Origin: Prostheceraeus crozeri | Taxonomy: Eukaryota; Platyhelminthes; Polycladida; Euryleptidae | Direction: 5' to 3' | Assembly (NCBI GenBank): GCA_907163375.1 | Contig: CAJQUW010012890.1 | Span: forward strand, 372,001 to 436,000 | DNA length: 64,000 bases | Shown: piece by piece, positions 46,031 to 57,290 of the stretch | Layout of the letters: each line of letters opens with the position of its first letter | Position numbering within the stretch: the first letter of the stretch is position 1 | Position numbers and translations under genes: made by a program | Notes under the pieces: generated by a model | What the model saw: the letters and a program-made list of their open reading frames with translations, nothing else | The model's database searches: none | What the model was told of the DNA's origin: nothing

Positions 46031-46690
46031 ACAATAATCGATTTTCTGTACATCGACCGAAGAGGACTTTTAGTTATAGAGACAACTACTTCCCGAATTT
46101 AGCGCTAAGTTAGATAACGCGCACGTGCACGAGTAGCGAATGTTGGCGACACTGGTTCTTTGTTAGCTGTCAATTTGACTGTGCTAATTATAAACTCACA
46201 TGGAATCACGCTATTCTAGCGTCTCTCAGGAAAGATCTGACACCAATCAGTGGACAAGCATGTGAAGCAGATACCTTGTTAACGGCAAATATTTAGAGAA
46301 AAAGGTTAACGCAATAAGAAAACTGTGACGTAATGCCACCTTCTCAAGATTGTTAATGTACAGCGGGACAATCCTCTGCACAGTAACCCTAATTACTGAC
46401 ACGAAAATTTCTGCAGAGATGAAAATTTTGAAAAACGTTTCACTTTGTTTTTTTGACATCACAAAATCAACCTATATCCACGCAATTTAATAATCCTCAC
46501 ATCCCGATAATGTGATCAAGATACATTGCAAATGTTTGAAGTGTTTGATAATAGTTATACAACTACTCCATCCATCCTTCTTTCAAAGATGCTTGGCTTC
46601 GCCCCGTGCCATATTTTTGAATGCCAAAGTTGTATAATGACACCATAAACTTCTTTCGATTTCAAAGCTGATCAAAGTAAATTGTTAACA
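46031..46690. other. Unassigned
   Basis: No feature recognised. Confidence 0.4.
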
Positions 46691-46691
46691 T

Positions 46692-47372
46692 AAGATCCGG
46701 CAGCTAGATCGAATTTCAGCTCTTTCTATGCCTACAGCGAATCTGCGCATCTACCGAGTTCTACCTGGTTCCTCTTCTTGTCAAGTATAATAAAAGAAAA
46801 ACACATCCGAAGGGAGGCACATTGCAGTTTCTGGTTTAAGTGGAATTTTCTATGTTTTCTCTTATTAAATGAAAAGTCTTAGCCATAATTTTTGCCATGG
46901 AATGTCTTCACGTCATTTCCTGTCATGTTCATGTACTCCTGTCTGTGAAGCTCAATACATGTGGATTTGACGAGCCTCCTAATTTCGGCAAACACAAGCA
47001 TTTTGAGCAATTTAATCCACATTCAGCCACATTCTCATGTACATTGCCGATCAGAAACATGATAGCAATGCATGCAGATAATAGAAAATGACCTGAAGAC
47101 ATTCCATGTCAAAAATAATGGCTCTAGAATCAGTACTTTTCATTTAATAAGAGAAAACATGGCCAATTTCATTTCAACCAGAAACTGTAATCTCCGTCCC
47201 ATTGGATTAACATGTGTTTTTCTTTGATCATGTCTGACAAGAAGAGCAACAAGGTGAAACTCAGCAGAGGCGCAGATTCGTAGTAGGCATGGGGTGTACA
47301 TCTTTCTGTGAAAGTTTCATTTTCGGCCTCCTTCCCTGCAGAAACTCGCTCTGGCTGCCGGACAAGAAGTTA
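46692..47372. mobile_element. Large imperfect inverted repeat, about 680 bp
   Basis: The left arm 46735-46918 pairs with 47085-47283. Landmarks: ATGCCTAC-GAATCTGCGC, CTCTTCTTGTCA, AAAGAAAAACACAT, CAGTTTCTGGTT, TGTTTTCTCTTATTAAATGA, CATGGAATGTCTTCA. Weaker pairing (TCCGGCAGCTAGATCGA-like) carries the arms out to about 46692 and 47372. The centre is about 165 bp. Non-coding; no target duplication found. Confidence 0.8.
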
Positions 47373-48711
47373 TAGATAGCTTTATTAGAACAATGGGTTT
47401 CGCCGATAAGCTGTGGTACATAGCTATCCTGACCTTATCGGCCTCTAGAACTTTCCATAAATCGACAATGCTGAGAGGCTTCGTAGACCAACTGAAATTT
47501 CCTTGCCAATGATTATGTTGTATTGCGGTACTCCTTGTTTATCTTATGTTTCATTCAAAAACATGGAAATCGCTCTGCTCGATCTTATCTTGTTTATTTC
47601 AAATAGCTACAATCGCGGAATACTCTAACCTCCGTTTCGATTATAGGAGTATTTTATCCAAAGATTCACTATTGAGGATTTCTAATGTCAAACCTATTTG
47701 ACTGTATGGCTGTGTGACCTGCATAATCCACCTGACCAACAGAGTCAATATTGAGCATTTGATAACCACTTGAATTAGGTAACGACACCAGCTTCGACCA
47801 TCGTTTAGATTTTCATCTTCATAAGTGGAGATGCTGGATTTCTAATTATCTGGAATATTTTCTTCACCTCTACATCATCGAATGGATCTCTGCGGAAACA
47901 TGAAGATAATTGAATAAGAAAGAGCATTGATGGACACGTCAGATAATTCCAACGGATCTCTTCATGTACCGATCCTATCATCTTGTGTTCCACCTTGTGA
48001 ACCCCGCAGACGGAGAATTGAGAAATGAACTTGTTCACCTCCACAATAGAGGACACATTCTGAAATTTTCAACTATCTGTAGCGGCTCCGCTTCCCACAT
48101 CTTGCCCTGAACACCGTTCTACAGATCTCAAAGTCATCAACGACGCGGCGATATGATTTCATTTGAGGAAAGATGCACATAGTACAATCCAAAACTATAA
48201 ATCGTCAGTGTTCACTCATCCAGTGTTCATAAGAAATTTAGACGAAATTTAGGCTATAAATCTTCTCTGAATTATCCCCAAATATGACAGACTGTCAGGA
48301 GGTCAAGCAGGCACGAGTGTGACATAACAACGACAGCCAATTGGTTGACAGATGAATGTACTGTAAAGAACGGTAAACTTCGGATATGACACATCATTAG
48401 TTATAGTGCAAAACGTCGTATTTTTCTCCTCTAAATTATCAACCGAATACGTGGAGGACTGGGTTCAATGCTGCGCGTACATTGCAATGAATAAGTCTCA
48501 GTCGATGTGACCATCATCAGTAGCAAATTGGCAGTGAGCTTATAAACACAGTCTCAAATTTAAATTCACTTTCTATCTATACGAGTATTATATAGTAGTT
48601 AGTACTTAGTAGAAATATTGAATAACCTAGGTTTCTAGCAACCATAAAGATCACAATTAAGAAGAAAAATGATAGTTGAATAGCTATGAGCATGACTGCA
48701 GTTGATAAACA
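47373..48711. other. Unassigned
   Basis: No gene is called. A minus-strand frame at 48056-47805 is noted under rejected items. Confidence 0.4.
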
Positions 48712-49160
48712 TTAAAAAACATGTGCAAATTCTGATGTCGTGTGAATATTCATTAATGGTCCTTTGCATCCTTTGATGATGAGCGTCTCTGCTGTTTTTG
48801 GGTAATTTGTCTTCATCATGATTTTGAAACTGCTGGAGGATGTATGTGCATGGATATTTCAGATGGAGGATTGCCTTTGATGTGCTCATTGATTTGTTTC
48901 TGCAAATGTCTCCGAGTCTCTCCGATGTAGCACTGAGAGCAGTGTTCACAATTATACAAACACACAAGAGATGAGGACTCTTTGAATTTGATGGCATCCT
49001 TGTTTCTGAAAATATTTTGCATTTTCCTTGTGTTTTATGCAGTTTTTATTTTTGACTGTTTCAGTACATTGTTGATCTGATGAGTTTTCTTGCTTGCTTT
49101 CTTGAATGTTTTTGTTTGCCAATGATGATAGTCGCATCGAATGAAACATGTTTGGCAATT
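48712..49160 (-). pseudogene. Penelope-like element, GIY-YIG endonuclease 3' end
   Basis: On the minus strand the segment encodes SSSLVCLYNCEHCSQCYIGE then TRRHLQKQINEHIKG. This is the GIY-YIG nuclease domain of Penelope-like retroelements, with the Cys pairs and the CYIGET-R signature. After a frameshift the C-terminus continues MKTNYPKTAETLIIKGCKGP and LMNIHTTSEFAHVF before a TAA at 48714-48712. The AETLIIK...P.N pattern is the usual Penelope ending. The linker upstream (49158-49020) is Lys/Gln/Asn-rich. The reverse transcriptase is absent, as expected for a 5'-truncated copy. Confidence 0.85.
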
Positions 49161-49239
49161 CAATAAAGAATATAATAAAATGAAATCTCTTCGACTGCTA
49201 TCTTTACAAGCAATGAATATGATGTTAGTAAAGTCTAAC

Positions 49240-49525
49240 AGCCTGGGCTGGCAGCGATTAATCGATTAATCGACTAATCGATTTGTCAATTTTTAATCGA
49301 TTCATTTTTTCGGAAATTTCTCCGGAAGAAACAACTGTAAACCTACAGCAGCCTCCCAAATTGGTGGAATTGACCCGCTGTGCTTTTCCTGTTCAACCAA
49401 CTAGTGCCTCCAGTGAACGCGCATTTTCAAAATGTGGATCTCTCTTCCAAAAAGAAAGGATGTCACTTTGTCGCAACAATGCTTCTGAAATAATATTCCT
49501 CAATCAAAATGATGATTTCATGTGA
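49240..49525 (+). pseudogene. hAT transposase C-terminus next to a hAT-like end
   Basis: The frame up to 49525 encodes LVELTRCAFPVQPTSASSER then AFSKCGSLFQKERMSL and IIFLNQNDDF, the hAT dimerisation domain with the SSERxFS signature. Just upstream, GGCTGGCAGCGATTAATCGA with repeated AATCGATTAATCG words resembles a hAT terminal region, so most of the transposase has been deleted between end and C-terminus. No right-hand terminal repeat was found. A lone ATTAATCGACTT at about 49851 may be its trace. Confidence 0.8.
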
Positions 49526-50382
49526 TTTATTGTGACAGTTTGAGTTTTCATACCCTTTTTCGATTTTGCACTTTAAAGTTTTGGTTTATGTTTTCAAAAT
49601 TGTAGAAAAGCATGCGTCTTTTCTTTCATTACTGATGGATAGGCATTTTGTGGGCATACCAACTTTGCAGAAAAATACATTACATGATTATTCAAATGCA
49701 TACCGGTACATAGTGAATGGAACATTATCAAATACTAATCATCAAATGATACTTATTAAATGAATGGAAAATTATCAAATACTCGAATATGGCGAATAGG
49801 GTAATGAATTTTAATTTACCTAGAAAACGCCCTTTTGCAAATTAACAAGATTAATCGACTTTTTTAAAATCTTAATCGTGAGAGAATGAGAAATGAGAGA
49901 TGCACTTGCTCAACCTTGGAAGGACAAACTCGGAGGAGGTCTCAACAAGAAAGTTATTTTGCTGATTCATTTGCCGACCATGCCATTTCATCCATTATTC
50001 ACAGCATTCTCTTGTTTGTTCCTTTCATTGAAGTTGTTAAATAGTTTGATTAATCTCATCGATGCTGAATCATCAGAGCAACCATCAAGTGTTGGAAATC
50101 TCACCGCTCACAGAAAATCAACTCCTTCACGTGTTCTGGAACCAGCGGCGTTCATATGTCAAAGGCGCCGTTCAAAGTACGTTGAAATTCAGAAATCATT
50201 GTGATAAGCTGATTTCTCCTCTTTCTTTGTGGAACCGACGACTTGCGGCATTTGCACCTAGTCGATGACATGCTCACATGTTCATTTGGCTGCCAGTGTT
50301 GGAAATTCAAAGACTTTGTATAAGAAATCAACATCTCTTCTGCCTGTTCTTGCACAGGTTCATGCAAGGAAATGACCAATCC
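49526..50382. other. Unassigned, includes possible hAT right flank
   Basis: AT-rich. AAGATTAATCGAC and CTTAATCGTGAG near 49848-49880 recall the hAT end at 49255. Nothing else is supported. Confidence 0.35.
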
Positions 50383-50640
50383 ACAGAATTAGATTGTTTA
50401 AGCTTGTCACTTTGCTAGAAGTGCAAACTGATTCAAAACGATGGCAAACTTACTAAGTAGGTAAAAAGAAATTTTCGTGCGTCGCTTGCGGATTGCTGTG
50501 AATTCCTTCAAAATGCTCCGATCGTCACGACTCCTTCAGATTCGAAGAATTCAGATCATTGCGCAAAAGTTTTCTCGATAATGTTGGGCCTTCCGATCAT
50601 TACTTAAAAAGTTGGCAGGCGCACGAAAAACGCTCACAAA
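50383..50640. repeat. Dispersed repeat family X, copy 2 (short)
   Basis: Shares with 22700-23275 the words AACGATGGCA, TCGTGCGTCGCTTGCGGATT, GCTGTGAATTCC, CAGATTCGAAGAATTCAGAT, TTTCTCGATAATGTTGG and GGCAGGCGCACGAAA. It stops after the last of these, while copies 1 and 3 continue for about 300 bp. Confidence 0.82.
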
Positions 50641-51114
50641 CTTCTCTATAGAACTTGACATCAACTGTCTCTTTGCTGTGTGATCCGGTTGATAACAGTC
50701 ACTGATAACTTCGCACAAATTGGCGTATTTAATGCTGAACTGGCTGCTCATTGTCCCATTTCTATGGTATGATATCAGAAGATCATGCCAATTCTTTACC
50801 GCTACATTTTCCAATGCTTCCTTTACAGTCAAAACAGAGGAAGAGACGACCTGTCTAACTCTGTCGGCCAAACCGAGTGGCAGGTGAGATGACAAGAGGG
50901 TAGTCGAATAGCTCGTTACTGTTATCAATCGAATACAGTAACAATGGAGTGAACAGTCACTGAAGGAAATGCTCATGAGCGCACTTTTACCTGGTACACC
51001 TCGTACTGCATTGCCTGAATGCAGATGTCCTAGACAACATTTGACACCTGTATCAGAGCCTTCTGTAACAGATATCTCTGACACACAGAGCTCTCTAGAG
51101 GTTTGCAGATACAT
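50551..51114 (-). other. Unidentified 187-codon open frame
   Basis: This is the longest open frame in the window that belongs to no recognised gene, transposon or tandem array. It begins MYLQTSRELCVSEISVTEGS and includes LGLADRVRQVVSSSVLTVKE and ALENVAVKNWHDLLISYHRN. The last part overlaps repeat copy 2, so it may be a piece of a mobile element. At this base composition a run of this length is unlikely by chance (my estimate is of the order of a few per cent for the whole window). No domain is recognised and no start or splice signal decides its limits. Confidence 0.3.
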
Positions 51115-51989
51115 TCTTTGATTACTGCTATGATGTCCATAGATACAAATGAATTAATGTAAAAGATCATGATAATACTATCGACATTGATGAAGAGACT
51201 GAACTAAGGATAACAATGCCAATACAGAGGAATCCATGCTGCAGCTCCGTCAATAGCAAATTTCATGCAGAAATCTCAACGTTCGAATCTTTTGTAAAAT
51301 ATCACATTTTGAAATGTTTTCAAGTAATAATGAAGGAAACAAGAGATCAGACATGCCGCACCTAATAGGTTGATAAACATGAAGGTTGTTGCGGAAGGCG
51401 TGTACAGATAATGTATTCATTTGAGTGAATTTGTGAGTAACATCATGCTGGGAACGGTAAGCAAGAAAATGTATCCAACAAAACACGGTGAAATATGATA
51501 GTTTCTAGGAATGAACGAACTACAGACACAGCAAACACAAATGTTGAAGCAAACTGAATCATGACAAGGCTAGCAGCTATAAAAACGGAAATAAAGTCAG
51601 TATATCGTGTTAAACATTCACAAACCAGCAACAAACCCACCTGGCAGCACTGGAAGATGAAGCAGAGACGAAATATATTCAATTGATGTACAGATATCAT
51701 GACTTTCCAATGTTAATTGAAATATATATGTCATGTCATACAGAAAAGTACGAAAATAAAGATAGATCCGTAGTTAATTATCATCAACATTTCTATGTAC
51801 AAGTTCAGAAGCAAAAAGTTCGTTGCTCAAGGAAAATCCACGTTAAAATATCTGTGCACAAGTTCTGTCCGACGCAGCCGAATCAAAGACCATCACAACA
51901 TTGCAACAACGATCTCGAATTAGTTTTGAACAATATTAACACCAAGATGAAGTGGAACTCTAAATACCTATAGCCATGTTCTCGGTGTG
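51115..51989. other. Unassigned
   Basis: No feature recognised; an ATTTCTATG lies at about 51790. Confidence 0.4.
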
Positions 51990-52605
51990 TCTATCCAGTC
52001 AGCTGATCCGTCCAAGTCTCCAGTGTAAGGAGCAATGACCCAGTCAACTGCATCGTCCAAGCCTCCAGTGTGAGGAGTAGTGACCCAGTCAACTGTACCG
52101 TCCAAGCCTCCAGTGTGAGGAGTAGTGACCCAGTCAACTGCACCGTCCAAGACTCCAGTGTGAGGAGTAGTGACCCAGTCAACTGTACCGTCCAAGCCTC
52201 CAGTGTGAGGAGCAGTGACCCAGTCAACTGTACCGTCCAAGCCTCCAGTGTGAGGAGTAGTGACCCAGTCAACTGTACCATCCAAGTCTCCAGTGTGAAG
52301 AGTAGTGACCCAGTCAACTGTACCGTCCAAGCCTCCAGTGTGAGGAGTAGTGACCCAGTCAGCTGCACCGTCCAAGCCTCCAATGTAAGGAGTAATGACC
52401 CAGTCAGCTGCACTGTCCAAGCCTCCAGTGTGAGGAGTAGTGACCCAGTCAGCTGCACCGTCCAAGCCTCCAGTGTGAGGAGTAGTGACCCAGTCAGCTG
52501 CACCGTCCAAGCCTCCAATGTAAGGAGTAATGACCCAGTCAGCTGCACTGTCCAAGCCTTCAATGTGAAGAGTTTGCACCGTCCAAGCCTCCAGTGTGAG
52601 GAATC
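51990..52605. repeat. 45-bp minisatellite, about 13 copies
   Basis: The unit is CCAGTGTGAGGAGTAGTGAC, CCAGTCAACTGTACCGTCCA, AGCCT. Copies differ at a few sites, notably CAACTGTACC against CAGCTGCACC, and these variants are clustered in the left and right halves. Because 45 is a multiple of three, two minus frames and one plus frame stay open for 183-203 codons, giving repeats such as TLEAWTVQLTGSLLL. I see no start, splice or composition evidence that any is translated. This array lacks the CATAGANAT word. Confidence 0.93.
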
Positions 52606-52621
52606 ATTTTTTTCATTTTGA

Positions 52622-53046
52622 AAAAATTAAATGAAAAATTAATTTTCATTTTGAAACAAACATGTGACCGTCTGACAGTGGCAATTCCACTCTGCATCAT
52701 TCGAATTAGTAAATGCTGAGAGAAATACATGTCAATTCACGTGATACTTAGATTTAATCATCTGAGAATTTGTACAGAAATTACATTATAGGAATTTGAA
52801 ATGACAGAGTATTTCCTGTTGATCAGTGGAAATAAGCGGATAACAAACAGTTGAAATGTATTGATACAAATCATTCTCTATGAGAGATGATGATTTTATG
52901 AGTGAAAAGTTCGAAAGCATTCGTTCGTACAGTTATTTGCAACAGCAATTACACGGTGACAAATGCTTCAATTCGTCGATAAAGGTTTCAAAAATACTAA
53001 CATAAAGCGGAGTGGACTATCTGGACGTGACCAATATCTTGAAATA
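52622..53046. other. Unassigned
   Basis: AT-rich, no feature recognised. Confidence 0.4.
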
Positions 53047-53705
53047 TAGAAGGTTAAATTGGGGTTAACTTATGATGAAAAGTTGAACTAGAATTCGCAT
53101 GCTGAACATGTTTGTAAGAGGGCCTCTCAACGACTTTATATCCTGCGAAAGCTGCGTCGCTTTCTTTCGAGAAAGGAACTAAAAATGCTATATGACTGCT
53201 ATATCTTGAGTGTTTTAGAATACTGTAGCCCTGCAATCATTGGGATTAATAAGAAGAATGCTTTAAAGATGGCAAGAATTGTGAAAGCTGCCCATAATAT
53301 AATCTGCGGAAAATTCTGCAAATGTAATGACTTTCCTTCACTGTGGTCTCGGCGACGTGACCATGCTCTAAAGTTGTTCCGAGATATGTCAAACCCAGAT
53401 CACATTCTTTATTCCCTGGTCCCTCGAAAAATTATTTATTCTGGTCATTTTGAGATCCCTTCATCAAATTCAGCCCGTCGTGCCAAATCATTCATTAATC
53501 TTTGTACATTTGCTTCCAATCAAATCAAGGGTGGCACTCCCCTTGAAAATGTGCTATGTATTTGAAATTGAGACAATTATGCGCTGTTTGTTTTAGACTG
53601 ATGCTTTATTATGAGACATTTCTTCAATTACTTTGTGTACACGTATCTTATGTGAAAGTTGAGATTTTCATTTTGAATATAAACATATTATTATTATTAT
53701 TAAGT
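53047..53705 (+). pseudogene. LINE 3' end: reverse-transcriptase C-terminus and (ATT)n tail
   Basis: The frame LGLTYDEKLN, an in-frame TAG where a Trp codon is usual, then NSHAEHVCKRASQRLYILRK, LRRFLSRKELKMLYDCYILS and VLEYCSPAIIG is the reverse-transcriptase thumb and C-terminus of a non-LTR element. It ends at a stop at 53563-53565. A short 3' UTR runs to an ATT-repeat tail at about 53687-53702. It is 5'-truncated and differs from the LINE at 1-1157 in sequence and tail type. Confidence 0.85.
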
Positions 53706-54103
53706 AAGTTCTCCTGTCTGAAAATCCACAACAATTTTGGTGTCGATGATGTTTATGGTCTATTGTGGCATCTATGTTGAACGATGGCTACGGTATGCTA
53801 CGAACTCTTGCTGACGTGCTGAGCAACTGAGAGGCCTCCAACCTTGAAGCTGCACTTCACCTCCACTCATTTAAACCTTCGAGGCAACCTCAGAATGGGC
53901 AGTGAAGTGACACCATCCGATTTCAGTGATCCAGATAAGTGAGAGATTCCAATCAACTGTGCCGTCGCAGATTTTTATCAAGTTCTATCCAATTCAATCT
54001 TTAATCAAGTAATTAGACAGTTAAACGTACTGGGCAATAATAATGATAACAATAACTATAGCTACCTCACATAACACTGACATGCTTTTGCAATGCTGCA
54101 ATC
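53706..54103. other. Unassigned
   Basis: No feature recognised. Confidence 0.4.
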
Positions 54104-54675
54104 ACAGAAATAGATTGCTTAACTCATTCAGTTTACTAGAAGTGAAGACTAATTCGAAATCGACGGCATATCGAGGAACTTAGTAAGTGTGTAAAAAGGA
54201 ATTCCTAATGCCTTGCAGAAATAGGAAAAATGTCGTGCGTCGCTTGCGGATTGATGTGAGTTCTAACGAAGTGCTTCGATTGCCACACTTCCTTCAGATT
54301 CGAAGAATTCAGACCATTGAGATCATTGCACACAAGTTTTCTCCATAATGTTGGTCCTTCCGATCATTATTAAAGAAGATGGCAGGCGCACGAAATATCA
54401 CCATCCTCTTCTCAGCATTCCTCACTGCATACACTGAATGTACCTAGACAGCGATGTGTGCTTTGGTGTGCACAAAGTGATACTACAAGACGCACGCCAC
54501 TCACTGGCTGCTGTCCAAAAGTCGGCTGACAGCTTATTGCTTCAGAGTATGTGCCATTTCCAATAGTTTGCGATCTGCGACACATCCCTCCCAGAAGCAC
54601 TCAAGGAGCGGAGCCTAGTTTTCTAATTTTGTGGTTGAAATTCTTTTTCTAGAATGTCGCAGACGGTCGATATAG
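54104..54675. repeat. Dispersed repeat family X, copy 3
   Basis: Aligns by eye over nearly its whole length with 22700-23275: GAACTTAGTAAGTG, GGAATTCCTAATRCCTTG, GTCGTGCGTCGCTTGCGGAT, CTTCCGATCATTATTAAAGA, CTGCATACACTGAATGTA, ACGCACGCCACTC. A small duplication (ACCATTGAGATCATTG) is private to this copy. Confidence 0.85.
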
Positions 54676-55419
54676 ACCTCATGAAATAAGCCGGTTAGTC
54701 GACTTTCAAAATTTACAACCGGTTCCACATCAGCGACAAAAAACTTCATTTTCATACTAATCATGCTAATCTCCAGGAATGGGGATTCATGGAGTGAATT
54801 TGTCTCCTGCCCTCTTGGACAATGAGTGGATGCCTACATCCAACGAGATGCCTATTTGAATGATTTCACGAGAAGTAGGGAAAATATGATTCTAAAACGA
54901 TCAAAAAAGGCCAAATCTAAAATGTAAATTGTTAAGCAGAGGAATCTCATGATTTGGAATCTCTCCTGATTCATGGTGAACCTTAGATCAATTTCGATGA
55001 TGCACTTCGATATTGCAGTACCTGGCAACGGGCCGGAATTCGCAGATAATCACAACGTCTTCTCCAGAATGAAGATAACAGGCACCGATTTGAGCTGGCA
55101 TTTCTCAAAACTCAGCATTCAAGACAAACAGACAGCTCAAATAGAGATTTTTCCTCTTGAAATGAGAAAGTCTTGCCTTTGAGAGCGGCTTCTTATCTTC
55201 CACAGTCACTGATATCAAATATTTCACTACTAGAGATCAAATTTCCAATCGTGAGATGAATAAATTATAAGTCCCAGCTTCTCGTATAGGAAATGTGTTT
55301 GAAAGACCGATTTGCTCGTATCTATAGACATTTGATATTGTCACATTTCCTAACGTGCAGCGGTTGAATGATAATGTCAGCAAAATCGCCAAATGACAAC
55401 AGTCAATTACTGTCACATT
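54676..55419. other. Unassigned
   Basis: No feature recognised before the 21-bp array. Confidence 0.4.
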
Positions 55420-57155
55420 GTTGTGAAATTGACAAATGAAGTGATTTCTATAATCAATGAAGTGATTTCTATAATCAATGATGTGATTTCTATAACCAAT
55501 GATGTGATTTCTATGACCAATAAAGTGATTTATATGACCAATGATGTGATTTCTACGACCAATGATGTGGCTTCTATGACCAATGAAGTGAATTCTATGA
55601 CCAATGAGGTGTCTTCTACGACCAATGATGTGACTTCTATGACCAATGATGTGACTTCTATGACCAATGGTGTGATTTCTATGACCAATGATGTTACTTC
55701 TATGACCAATGAGGTGATTTCTATGACCAATTATGTGATTTCTATGACCAATGATGTGATTTCTATGACCAATGATGTGATTTCCATAACCAACGAGGTG
55801 ATTTCTATGACCAATGAGGTGATTTCTACGACCAATTATGTGACTTCTATTACCAATGATGTGATCTCTATGACCAATGAAGTGAATTCTGGGACCAATG
55901 AGGTGATTTCTATGACCAATGAAGTGATTCTGGGACCAATGAGGTGATTTCTATGACCAATGAAGTGAATTCTGGGACCAACGAGGTGATTTCTATTACC
56001 AATGAGGTGTCTTCTACGACCAATGATGTGACTTCTATGACCAATGATGTGACTTCTATGACCAATGGTGTGATTTCTATGACCAATGATGTTACTTCTA
56101 TGACCAATGATGTGATCTCTATGACCAATGAAGTGATTTCCATAACCAACGAGGTGATTTCTATGACCAATGAGGTGATTTCCACGACCAATGATGTGAT
56201 TTCCATAACCAACGAGGTGATTTCTATGACCAATGAGGTGATTTCCACGACCAATGATGTGATTTCCATAACCAACGAGGTGATTTCTATGACCAATGAT
56301 GTGATCTCTATGACCAATGAAGTGAATTCTGTGACCAATGAGGTGATTTCTATGGCCAATTAGGTGATTTCTATGACCAATGAGGTGATTTCTATGACCA
56401 ATGAAGTGAATTATATGACCAATGATGTGATTTCCATGACCAATTAGGTGATTTCTATGGCCAATGATGTGATTTCTATGACCAATTAGGTGATTTCTAT
56501 AACCAATGAGATGATTTCTATGACCAATGATGTGATTTCTATGACCAATGATGTGATTTCTATGACCAATGATGTGATTTCTATGACCAATTGGGTGATT
56601 TCTATAACCAATGAGGTGATTTCTATAACCAATGAGGTGATTTCTATTACCAATGATGTGATTTCTATGACCGATGAAGTGATTTCCATAACCAACGAGG
56701 TGATTTCTATGACTAATGAGGTGATTTCCACGACCAATTATGTGATTTCTATGACCAATGAGGTGATTTCTATTACCAATGATGTGATTTCTATGACCAA
56801 TGAAGTGAATTCCATGACCAATGAAGTGAATTCCATGACCAATGAAGTGACTTCTATAACCAACGAGGTGATTTCTATAACCAATGAGGTGATTTCTATG
56901 ATCAGTGATGTGACTTCTATGACCAATGGATTGATTTCTATGACCAATGAAGTGATATCTATGACCAATGGTGTGATTTCTATGATCAATGAGGTGATTT
57001 CTATGACCAATGATGTGATTTCTATGACCAATGAAGTGATTTCTACGACCAATGGATTGATTTCTATGACCAATGTGATTTCCATGACCAATGTGATTTC
57101 TATGATCAATGATGTAATTTCCATGACTAATGGTATGATTTCTATGATATCACAG
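55420..57155. repeat. 21-bp minisatellite, about 80 copies
   Basis: The unit GTGATTTCTATGACCAATGA plus T/G repeats for about 1.7 kb with substitutions (ATTTC/ACTTC/AATTC; ATGACC/ATAACC/ACGACC; GATGTG/GAAGTG/GAGGTG). Blocks of several units are themselves repeated: the series at 55600-55700 is nearly the same as 56010-56105. Both strands stay open over hundreds of codons as a seven-residue repeat (ISMTNDV on plus, SLVIEIT on minus). Internal stops (at 56361, 56445 and 56487) break the frame, so it is treated as a satellite. Confidence 0.95.
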
Positions 57156-57193
57156 GAATTCGACTTCTTTTGGACGCGAGTATCGCCGGTAAC

Positions 57194-57290
57194 ATAGAAA
57201 TAGATTGTTTATCTGAAGTTGATATAGAATAGAAATCGACTCAAGGTCGCGGCACTGCGAGGAACTAACTTGTGCATAAACCACCAATGA
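57194..57290. repeat. Dispersed repeat family X, partial copy 4
   Basis: ATAGAAATAGATTGTTTA, AATAGAAATCGACTC and CGAGGAACTAACTTGTGCAT match the start of copy 3 (54110-54200). It begins about 40 bp after the 21-bp array. Confidence 0.6.

Noticed and set aside
47805..48056. Minus-strand frame ending DPFDDVEVKKIFQIIRNPAS and a nearby acceptor-like tttccgcag
   Set aside because: It looks mildly protein-like but no domain, partner exon or poly(A) signal supports it.
51968..52621. 203-, 190- and 183-codon ORFs as proteins
   Set aside because: Same reason: the 45-bp period keeps several frames open at once.
55393..57197. Long ORFs on both strands as repeat proteins
   Set aside because: They follow from a 21-bp unit without stops in several frames. 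Point changes create stops inside the array and no start or splice context supports translation.
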